Positions 54,001 through 64,000 of a stretch of DNA of 64,000 bases are shown here, piece by piece. Position numbers and translations under genes: made by a program. Source of the DNA: Eremophila alpestris peregrina (lineage: Eukaryota; Chordata; Aves; Passeriformes; Alaudidae). The DNA is taken from the NCBI GenBank assembly GCA_009792885.1, contig WMCF01000006.1, forward strand, positions 2,609,419-2,673,418. Reading direction: 5' to 3'. The notes under the pieces are model-generated. The model made no database searches, was not told the origin of the DNA, and saw nothing but the letters and a program-made list of their open reading frames with translations. Every line of letters starts with the position of its first letter. Position 1 is the stretch's first letter.

Positions 54001-55531
54001 GCAATTGCAAAATCATGGGCAGTGAAAGCAGTTTAAAAAAAGATCAGGATCAGAGATGGCAGGCCAGTTTCTGTGGATGATGCTGCAAAAACTGGATGCT
54101 AAATGTTGTTTTCATGCAAAGTCCTGAAGCACTTTCACAGAAGAGTTTATTGACCTTTCACTAGTCCCACAGGCAAGATAAAATATTGGCCAGCTCTGTC
54201 TCTGCTGAAATGAAACAAACACACTTCAGGTTTGGACTATTTATGGTCTTTCATCATCAGCTGGCAGCAAAGAGAAACTTTATAATCACACAGCTAAATT
54301 AAATAAGAACAGAACAACAATTTATGGTCAACAATTTTTCTGTTTGCACTGGGGTGGCAATCATATTCTGCTTCTCTCAGTTCACTGCCATAACACTTCA
54401 GCTTGACAACTCCCACAGCTCCCAGAGAGTCGATGGAGTTACACCACAGTAAAACTGGAGAGGCACAAAGAAGACTCCAGTCTACTGAGTGCTGTGGAAA
54501 CTTAAAATAACTATTATCAAAAAATCCTTCTCTCCCTTTTGTAAGTATGAACTGCTGTCAGGATGAAAGCATAAGAAAATCTGCTTTTAGACTGAGGTTA
54601 TTTTCTGTGAAGTCTACAAGTGATTCAACAAGCCAGACATTCAAATTACACTAGTGAAACATGTTCTTACCCAAATCCCCATCCTGTGCACTTCCCATTT
54701 CTGTGCCAACATCTTCACTATCCCCAGTAAAATCAATGTCAAAATTTCCTTTCATGGAGTAGACCTAAGATGTTTGTCACAAAAGTCCTTCTCTTTCTCT
54801 ATCCTAATTTCAATAATCCTTTTTTCTGGCAGATTTCTGGGCTTTTGAGAACTGTTATAGGTCCTATAGTACCTGGTACAAAAAAAAACCTTCATAAAGT
54901 AAAACCATCCAGATTTTCATGTTCCTTCTGCCATCCCAAAACATACCTCTTGCCTCCTTCCCTGTTTGTGCTTATGGCAGAAACATACAGGCTCAAACAC
55001 TGCCCAAAAGTGAGCAGCTATGGGCACAAATCATTCCAAAGTTGGGTGGCCTTGAGCTGATGTCTGTAATGGAGCAGACTGAGATATCTTCAGAGAGTGT
55101 CTGAAAGGTTTGTTGGGGATGATCTGGCTTCATCAAGTGTCTGGCAAAAGAGAGTAATTTAGTTACCTAAGAACTGATCAGCAAATGGCATGAGAAATTC
55201 AGTCAAATCAAAACCCTAGGTTGATACAAAAACTGGATACAAAATTTTCAACTAAGTAAAATAATTGTACTATGGATCCAAACACAGATGGTGAGGATTT
55301 CAATAGATAAGCCACAGTTTGTTACATTCAGGATGTTAATTTAGTCCCAATCCAGCAATTCTTAGCTGTGTAAGTAAAATAATAATCTGAGAAAGGAATG
55401 TGTACATTGCTACCAGATTCCTCTTTTGTATTAAGGTAGAAGTCTGTACTGTCTGATGCTGGAGTTGCTGTGCATGAGATAATTCATGTGAAATTTTTAA
55501 GCAACAAAGCAGAAATTGCTTGTCACAAAAG
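51076..55531. other. Unassigned AT-rich stretch, no gene found
   Basis: No recognised repeat, exon or RNA gene. A 16-base poly(T) tract lies at 53,056-53,071. Frames up to 96 codons (54,770-55,060 plus) have no domains. Confidence 0.5.
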
Positions 55532-55536
55532 AAAAA

Positions 55537-55575
<39 letters not shown>

Positions 55576-55577
55576 AT
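55532..55577 (+). repeat. (AAAT)n microsatellite
   Basis: About eleven AAAT/TAAA units without interruption. It gives an artificial Leu-Phe-Ile-Tyr repeat in a minus-strand frame. Confidence 0.98.
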
Positions 55578-55615
55578 CTGATTTTGCCAATAAGATTAGT
55601 GACCAACACCTGAAA

Positions 55616-55815
55616 GATCATGGAATGGTTTGGGTTGGAAGGGATCTTCAAGATCTTTCAACCCCTCTGCTATAGCCAGGGATACCTTCCAGTAGACAAG
55701 GTTACACAAAGTCTTATGCAGGCAGGTCTTGAACACTTCCAGGGTGTGGGGCAAAGATGGATTTATCATCTCTTTGGAGACCTGCAGGATATACACCTTG
55801 ACCTCACATCACATC
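55616..55815 (-). mobile_element. CR1 LINE 3'-end fragment, minus strand
   Basis: Read on the plus strand it opens with gatcatggaatggtttgggt and tggaagggatcttcaagatc, then ccagggataccttccagtag and cttgaacacttccagggtgtggggc. This is the reverse complement of a CR1 3' end, so the element is on the minus strand with its 3' end at 55,616. It loses similarity by about 55,815. The open frames across this block on both strands are by-products. Confidence 0.9.
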
Positions 55816-58800
55816 TGTAAAGGTTTACAGCTGATGTTCATACAGAGATGTGTATGTCACATGCTGTTCTAGGGCTCTTACATGAGTGGCTGTACTATCT
55901 CTGTGTGCACATTAATTTGTGTTTACCCTTTTAGATCAAGCACAAAACTTCAGACTTTTTGTCATATTTATTGGTTTGTTTTGATGATATTTTTTCCCTG
56001 TAATAAAGATTTCAGATTTTTTTTTTAATAAAGAAGTACTCACTGTATGTAAGACATATTATCTGTAATACTATATGTTGTTCTCAGTTTTTATTATTAC
56101 AGAGAAATATAATAACTTGCTAGTGAGTCTGTAAGTTTGAATTATCTGTTAGTGTTAGTTTTACCAGCTGTAGAAAATTTTTACCTTAGCAGAAGCTGGA
56201 ACTAGATTTTATCTCTGAATACAGAAGGAGGAATGGGGTTCAGGGTTGAGATTTTTTGGGCATTGTTTTGTTCTTTTTTTGGTAGAAAGGGGTATATGGG
56301 ATTTTCTGTCTTGGTACTAAACATGTTCTTTTTTTTTATTGTTTGAAAGGGAAAAATAAATTTATAAGCCAGTTTACAGTGTTCTTTTAAATAAGCAGCA
56401 GCCTTCTGAAATAACCAACTCTCTACTTATTGTGTCTGTGAAAAATGACCCTACAGTGCTGCCTTTGAAGCCCATGGTATAGATTCAGGTGCAATACATA
56501 GTGATTAACAGAGTAAGAATGGAGTTTGTTTTATCCCATTTCAGTGATATCAAGTGCAAAGTCATTAGCTAGAGCCATCCTAGGGGTCTCCACGGTCACT
56601 ATAATCAATAGCAAAAGACACCTGGGGGGTGACTCTCACCATCTTCAAGAGCTTCTTTATGAAAGGCCACATCACCCTGCAGAGCTGCAACCCCCCATAA
56701 CAGTCAAAGCAAGGAATGGGTTCAGCTATGCCAAAATTACTCTTAAAATTAATTAATGGATCATTTCACCTCTCTGATGCAGAAAACTACCAAAAAAACA
56801 TATAAAGGATAGATGTTTTTATTGATCTTCTTACCTCAATATACTATTTTTCTTCCTTTTTGGAAAAACAGTAGGAACTGAAAGTTAGAAAAAACCAGAA
56901 TAAAAGAATAACAAAATTTAAGAGGCTTTCTGGTGGCTGTGCCTGCATCAGGACTGCCTGGGCCATTGGGAAGATGCTGTTGAGATCTCCATTGCACATA
57001 GATCCATGAAATAAACTTGCAGATATGAAAACCAGCAACAGTAAAAGCAGAGTGAAACTAGTCAGACCTGCCCAGATATTCTCCTGCAGGTCCATATATC
57101 TTGCCTGTCAGCCCAGAACTGGAGGCAGATGTAAGCCATGGCTCTATACAAAGCAACAAACAGCAGCCCTGTCAAACCCATGCTGCCATTCCAAGGCCAT
57201 GAATTCACTGAGCCTTTTGCATCCATTGTTTCCTCCTGGGTGCAACATGTCACAGTCCCTGAGAAGAGCTGGAATAAGACCCTGTCATTCTTTTGCCTTT
57301 TCCTCTTCCTAAGAATCTCATTATGAACCTGAAGAGCTTGGCTAATGGAGTTTAAGGTGACAGAGTCTTTTATAATGCTATAAAGGCTTTTAAGATGTAC
57401 TTCAGGGGCTTCTAATTCTCTCAGCAACACAGTAAATATAATGAACATAAAAATTATCCTTGCAGATGTTGTGGTGTCAGTAACAATAACAAAATCTCAT
57501 CACGACACGGGACCAAAATAGCATCTGGGATTTTGATTCACTCAATTTAATCACACAGTGTTTGAACATTTATGGTTTTACAGTTTTTGTTTATTGATTT
57601 ACAGTATTTTAATGAGATTACTGTGAAAACATATATGCTGAACTGCTACTTATATGGGACTTATACCAATGACCATCACTTCCCTCATTGCTTTTCACAG
57701 AGTGCTAATTTGCAGCCCTTTGGAGCTCACAGGAGGATTTAACATTAAACAGTCTGCTATCTAGTATGAGAGGAAGGAGACAACTAATAACTGTTTCCTA
57801 AGCCCATCAAAGGACCATGAAACCTTCTAAGACTTTAAAATAAAGGAAAATAAAAAATACAGAATGAAGCCATTTATATTTCTCCTGATTTAAAACCAAG
57901 CAGGGAAGTATTAGCAAAGCAATGCACTGATCTATCGATCACTGCTCAGGTGATTTCCAAAGCATTCTGTGTATAAAAGTAATTTGTAGCTTTGTGGCCT
58001 ACACAAAAGTGGCAGCAATTTCAAATTTGTGAGCAAGATGCGATGGAGAAGCAAACCTTCCCATACCTATGCACTGGAGCACATACACACATACAGTGAG
58101 GCACTTGTCTTGTGAAAGATTTTTCATATAAAAGTGAGGTGTCTCAGCTTGGAAGCTGGACAGTCACCCATCAACGACTTCCATGTCAGGTGATGATTCA
58201 CACAACCTACCAAAATGCCATCCAAACCTCACACAGAGGTTTTCCTGTCTCTCTCTTGTTCTCTCCCTCCCCTTTAGCATCTCCACAGGCTCCACTAGGG
58301 GCTCAGCTATTGCCTGAAGCTGTTCTTCACTTTTGGAATGCTAAAGTTAGGGGAAATGAATCCCTGCTTTGGGCAGTAAAGAGGAAACAGCATGAGCCAA
58401 TACAAATAATAAAATACTCTATAGACTTTTCCAAAAATGTCCTCCCTTTATTCAGTGACCAGGTACCTGGGCTAAGCAGTGCAGGTACCCATTTTCTGCA
58501 AGTGAACAGGTCTGGCCTTAGGAGATGTCATGCTGCCACCTCTCCTGAAAGCCATCTTTAGCAACCCAGGATTTCCCTCAGGATTCTATGAATTAAGTTC
58601 TCAGGGTGGCCTGTGGCTCTGCCTAGTGCAGGGCACCACTGCCAGGACTGTGCTCACCACCAGCACCACTGCTGTTCCTGATGCCTGTCAAAAAAACTCT
58701 TGTGAGTGATTGCATCAAAGACAGGAAGATTATTTAATTTGTGAGTTTGTCAGTTTCACCTAAGTGAATATTTTTTTTTGCCTGGGGTCTCAGACACCTC

Positions 58801-60388
58801 TCATTGTAGAAAGGACACTGTGAAAGCCAAGGGTTTTGCAGAAGACTTGACAGCCCCACTGTATTCTAGAGCACAGCAGCCCCTGTCCTCTCAGCAGTTC
58901 CCATCACAGGGGCCATGAACCCCTCCTCACATGGATGGCAAGGCTGACCCCCAGGAGCTGTCAGTCAGTGTAACCCCCTGGATGCACAGGATTGCTGCCA
59001 GCTGGGCAAGTGGTCAGACCCACCCTGTGCTTGGGAAAGACTGGGAACACACTGGAGCAAAGAAAGGCTTGGGCACTCATTTTTGAGCAGTTTTTGTTCC
59101 TTACATTTCTGGACATTTTTGCTTTCTCTCTTCCAGCATGCTTGGCCAGACAGCAGCTCTGAGTCAAGCTTTTCCTTATACACCATTGTCCTTTACATCT
59201 TTCAGGTGACCCAGAATGTATTACCATGGCAGACTGAAATTTCCCTGACACTGCTTGATCTGACACTCCTTCAGCTGTTCAGGGGCTCGAGGCATAACCT
59301 CTCTCCCTCTGTAATGTTAATGCACACTTTGTGCTCTGGCCTCTGAGTCTGCTCTGTGTAGTTGGCGATATTAGACTAAATCAAGCTTCCTCCCTCTCCA
59401 ATGAATATATATTTGGAGCAGTATTTTTTTCCTTGTGCTGGTTCAGAATAGTCAACAGCAGGAGTAAAGCACTTCTTATTCCTTCCCAGGTTAAATCTAT
59501 AGGCTTTCTTTAGTTCCACTTTCCAGGGGAGGTTTGCTAGCAGCATCAGCTGGTCCAGTTTGGCATCACTTGATGATTCAAGAACATCACTATTAATATC
59601 TCAGCTGCCACAGAAGCAGAATACAACATTGTATGCCCTCCTCTGGGGTTTTAATTCATTCAGAAAGCAACTCTTTAGTTGATAATTCAGTAGTGTCAGA
59701 CTTTTCACTTTAAAGACAATGAGTCAGCCTAACATTTTATTTTTTTCTGTCATGTAACAACACTTCATTTGCATGCTGCTCTGCGTAGGCAACATAACTA
59801 AACAACCACTTTGGTGAGAAGAGAAAGCAGGCATGTCAAGGAATACAAGGAATTTGTGATTATTTAGATTTTTCATCATTCATTTTCCTTTATGTTTAAG
59901 AATGTCAATTCCTTCACTGAGAAAATGGAAACAAAGGGAAATGTCAGCTATTACTATGAACAATGGATAATTTACTGCAACCATGAGATTCAGTATTATT
60001 TCTTAGTCAGAACATCCCATGAACAACAAATTTCAGTATCTACTGGCATTAGCAATAAAGGCCACCCTAGGTGGAGCATTTATTTCAGTCAAGTATTATG
60101 TATTCTTAATCTGCCAAACAGGAGATCTGTTAGAAAAGCTGGGACATTAATGACAGCTACATACTGATACACCACAATGAGCATCTCAAGAAAAAATTAA
60201 ATCTATTTCAAAATAATTGAAATTGTTATTATGCTGAGTGGCCCTTGCATTTTCCTAGAATAAATCTTATGTTGAAAGTTCTTACAGTTCAGCAAAGGAA
60301 ATGGGTGAGTGGATGCAAACAGCTTGGTCTTTTCTATTAAAATACTCCCAAGGAGTTTAATCCCTGGAAGGAAATAATAAGAAAACAC
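55816..60388. other. Unassigned stretch, no gene accepted
   Basis: No recognised repeat. Two overlapping minus-strand frames (57,062-57,448, 128 codons; 56,844-57,095, 83 codons) include hydrophobic segments and are discussed as a finding. A 149-codon plus frame at 58,112-58,561 and a 101-codon minus frame at 58,961-59,266 have no recognised domain. Confidence 0.4.
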
Positions 60389-60397
60389 TTTTTTTTT

Positions 60398-60474
<77 letters not shown>
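60389..60474 (+). repeat. Long poly(T) tract
   Basis: Twelve T (60,389-60,400), then AC, then 72 uninterrupted T (60,403-60,474). No CR1 tail, LTR or reverse AATAAA signal sits beside it, so I cannot tie it to a retroposed sequence. The exact length is likely to be unreliable in any assembly. Confidence 0.97.
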
Positions 60475-60477
<3 letters not shown>

Positions 60478-62355
60478 TTACATATACAAATATTTAGCCT
60501 CCCATGTACCATTTCTAAATGCATACTTGCTTTGATGTCTCAGTGCTGGGACCTAATTTCTTTGCTGATTCATAGCCTGTCAAATCAATGCAGCAATTGC
60601 ATGTAAACTATTACATTTCAAAGGCTTTTCTATCCCAGTCTTGCAAGCTCAGCTCTATGTTAATGTAAGAAAATGATATTGTACCCTGGTTAGTCTCTCA
60701 TGTATTCTAAACTATCTCACCCATGCTCCTCAGGGCTGGGGGACATATTCCCACACACCATTGGAATCCTTGGGGTGGACAAAGTACTAGATAGAACTCT
60801 TTAAACCTTCTTGGTGAAATTTCACAATTGTTACTCACAGCTTAATATGGTAGGAGAATCCCCATTTATTTTGTTTTCATTGGGCCAAAATTATCATTGC
60901 TTTTTGGTTTTTTCTTAGAAATTCCTTTTCAGTTCTCTGGAGAGAAGGGAGAGGTTTTTATACAATACCTATAGTTCATCAAGTCACATCAGAACATGTA
61001 AAGAAAGTGCTGATTCTTCACAAGTAGCATTTCACCCAATAATACCTGAAGCTCAGCTTAAATTTCACTGGGAGAGGTTTCTTAGCTCTGGGAGAATACT
61101 CTTTCCCTCTGTTAGAGCTGTTCCAGACTGTATATATATAATGAAATATTCATTCTCTGAAACACAACAACTCATGGATAGGGGCAGAGGTTGCCCCCAA
61201 AGCCCGATGGCTAAAGCAGTCATCTCAGATGTTGAAAAACTTAATCCCACAGGCCAGCTCCAGTTCTGTCAGAGAGCTTGCTGCAGATGTCACATGGAAG
61301 GGAAAATTGTGTATTGTACACAGTAAAGTGCACTGCAGAAGATTTTATTTCCTCCCTTAACATGTCACTCAAACATTGTACCTTGACCTAAATCCAGCAC
61401 TAAATTACCCATCTCTTTTAATGGTGTGTGGTACTCTGGGAGCAGTTAGCTCAAAAATCAATAAAAATTATTTTTGTAGGATTTCTGTAGAGAAAATATA
61501 CCACCTACAGGTATTTTTAGCCAAATGCTGGTACTTGGTTCACCTATTTAATCATGATGTGGATGGATTTCAGAATCTTGAAATATTTATGCAGAAAACA
61601 GAGGTGGCCACTGTGAAATAGATTTCATTTACTGTCTGAAAACCACTCACATGCTCTTAGGTACTCTGTGTTATTGACAAACTTATAGATAGCTGTCATT
61701 TTAACATGTCAGATTAAAGAAATGCTAAAGCTATTATTACACACATTTATAATATTTCTGGGGAACATAATTGATCCATCAGGATAATTATGGACCTAAT
61801 TTTCCCTTCTCCCTAACTACCTGCAATAACTAGTGGGTTGGTTTGATATCTTTTTAGTTTATTGCAGAAAACAATGAAACAGCTAAATACCATTGCTGAA
61901 CTCCAGTGTGAAGCAGCAGTGAACCATTACCAGTGACCAAAGGATGAGAGCAGGGGGAAGAACCAGCCTCCTTCCAGCAGCGCAAGAAAAGGCATCATTC
62001 CTTCTACTCCTCATGAAGATTCACGTCTATCCAGAAATATTCCTGCGCACACACGATGGAAGGATGTTGGACAGAAGTTGTGAAAGCAGGTGGAGGGGCC
62101 ACCACTGAGTCTAATAAATTTTCTGAGCCCAGGTCACTGATACCAGTGTCCAGCACTGTCAGTGGTCAGAGAGATATCAAACTCCTTTCTTCTTGTTAGC
62201 CAAGTGTCTTCTCAGATGTGTCACTTAAATGGTTACCATTCTACAGGCTTTGCTTAAAGAGTTGGTTCTCTCCAATTTGCTGCGTTTTTTGTGTATGTGA
62301 AAGATGATTTCTCACACAGATGCACCCATCCCCATTAAAATATCTGTATATGCAA
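60475..62355. other. Unassigned stretch, no gene found
   Basis: No recognised repeat, exon or RNA gene. Open frames are below 85 codons and unconvincing. Confidence 0.5.
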
Positions 62356-62408
62356 ATGTATATACAGGTGTATATATATATATATAAATAATGTATATAC
62401 AGGTGTAA

Positions 62409-62440
<32 letters not shown>
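62356..62440 (+). repeat. TA-rich microsatellite with a 35-bp tandem duplication
   Basis: Two units each starting atgtatatacaggtgta (at 62,356 and 62,391), each followed by an alternating TA run. The second TA run is longer and ends in aaataaaa near 62,440. Confidence 0.93.
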
Positions 62441-62442
<2 letters not shown>

Positions 62443-64000
62443 CCACAATTAAAACAAATTCACACACATATGTAGCCTCTTGCTATCAGCTGAAAGAGGG
62501 AAGAACATGAAACCCAAACCCCCCTGGCCCTGTATTTTCTCTCTGAATTGTCTGGCACCAGGTGTTTCCCCAGAAAGACATGTGCCCTCTGAAGTACCAG
62601 AACATGAGACAATACAAGCTCTTTATTCAGTAGATAACAATCTAATATTTAATTTCCAAACACATGACTAAATTTCCACACTTGGCAAAACAGCCTTTAA
62701 CTTTTGCTATCCTTAGTAGTATATATATTCTCAGCATTATAAATGGGAAATCTTTTTTTTTTTTAACAGAAAACATGAAAAACTGAAGCAGAAGGAGAAT
62801 AATAGCACTGTATATAGATTCATTTTAAAAATATAAGTTGGGTCTTTGAATTTCTCCATGTAGTTTATACAAGACATCATGTAACCTGTGTACCTCAGAG
62901 GAATTTAATTGTATGCCATTTCCATGCAACAAAATAGGGAGTTGAAGACAAGATTATTATTCAATAAAGTAGGGACCTTTTCCTCAGTGTACATTAAATA
63001 ATGCAGTGATGAGGAATATGATTTAACCCTTCTGAACATGGTATTAAACAGACCAAAATAGATAGACAAAAAAAAGAAAAAAAAAGAAAATACAACAACA
63101 ATGTTCTAAAGCACATAGAATTCGTATAAATGTGACCAACATGAACAATGAAGCAGAAAGTTAAATCACTTAACAATACCTGATTTATGCTCTTTCACCC
63201 ACAGGTCTGACCTAACTGTCACTACAAGTATTTCTTTCAACAGACCACAAACTGCTTCACATAAATCTATGCATAACTCTGGGCTGTCTGCAGCCGAGGA
63301 AGGGTGCAAATGGTACAATTTTGGGAGGATCTAAATTAAATCACAGGAAGATGGAGCCTCCTTTGTCATGTGCATTTATGTATACTACTCATATATCTGC
63401 AGAATATAAATGTACTTACAAAACAAAAACCTCTATGACATTTTCCATACTCTTTTGCTTATTAATGTCATTGAAAAAGCACCTGATATCCATAAAAAAT
63501 CATTTAAATGCATGTTGCACATTATTGCATCCTGAGTATACTCCTGATATTCCAGACTGTCAATTTTTCTGTAATGGCTTCACATTTTTAAGAGAAATTA
63601 ATCAATAAAGAAGGTGAACAGATAAAATAGCATCAGAGGGAGATTCAAATTTCAAACCCTTTTCCCAGTAAAAAAATCATAAATAGAAATGAAAATTGCA
63701 TGAAAAATTCAAAGGCCCTGGAAGCTGAACCTGTCTGGAATTTCACAGAGTCAAGCTATAAAGAATCAGAAATCCTGCTCTATTTTAAACACATTTTAAC
63801 TCTCCAGTAGAAAGAGGTTGTCAGCACATGATGGTTATAAAGGCATCCTTTTCCTAAGGAAAAGCAAACCCCTATCTATTCTCTGTTATCTGTGATCTAC
63901 TGTCTATGCTCCACAATCTGTTACCTTTTTCCCTTATAATGTATTTACAACTGTGTCATGGAGGATATTAAAAATATTACATATAAAATTATATATTAGT
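62441..64000. other. Unassigned AT-rich stretch to window end, no gene found
   Basis: No recognised repeat, exon or RNA gene. The longest open frame (95 codons, 63,321-63,608 plus) has no domain. Confidence 0.5.

Noticed and set aside
55336..55590. Minus-strand frame with LFIYLFIY repeats
   Set aside because: Product of the (AAAT)n array at 55,532-55,577.
58112..58561. 149-codon plus-strand frame
   Set aside because: No domain, no splice or promoter context, composition like other chance frames.

Overview
This window looks like vertebrate, almost certainly bird, nuclear DNA. It is AT-rich. The interspersed repeats I can recognise are CR1 LINE fragments, several with the bird-type 3' end (a conserved ccttccaac stretch, then short gattctrtg-type tail repeats), and degraded solo LTRs of avian endogenous-retrovirus type. 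I see no L1 or Alu-like elements and no bacterial gene organisation. I found no exon I would defend, so this is a gene desert or the inside of a very large intron. No operons, CRISPR arrays, rRNAs or tRNAs were seen.

Layout. 1-1,318 holds the 3' half of a CR1 element, cut by the window edge, with a frameshifted reverse transcriptase. 1,933-2,492 is a plus-strand solo LTR. About 2,830-2,985 is a possible very old CR1. 8,072-8,746 is a compound GATA microsatellite region with two diverged 218-bp copies; between them sits a perfect 38-bp inverted pair of the Tn5/Nextera mosaic end, which is library adapter and not genome. 15,580-16,410 is a minus-strand solo LTR apparently of the same family as the first. 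19,866-20,783 holds an unexplained 305-codon open frame. 25,892-26,001 is a second GATA/GATG microsatellite. 29,541-30,380, 35,695-36,232 and 39,821-39,934 are CR1 fragments. 32,528-32,830 is a third, different-looking LTR remnant. 48,400-48,798 carries two CR1 tails in the same orientation, and 50,828-51,075 another CR1 piece. 55,532-55,577 is an (AAAT)n array beside a minus-strand CR1 tail at 55,616-55,815. 60,389-60,474 is a poly(T) tract with 72 uninterrupted T. 62,356-62,440 is a TA-rich microsatellite with a 35-bp duplication.

No genes can be shown to work together here. The most consequential observation is technical: the mate-pair junction adapter at 8,415-8,452 shows that the assembly around 8.0-8.8 kb may be chimeric. 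The biological leads are weak: the 305-codon frame, a short exon-like frame near 49.7-49.9 kb, and a short membrane-segment frame near 57.0 kb. Repeat assignments come from recognising family sequence by eye; I ran no database search.
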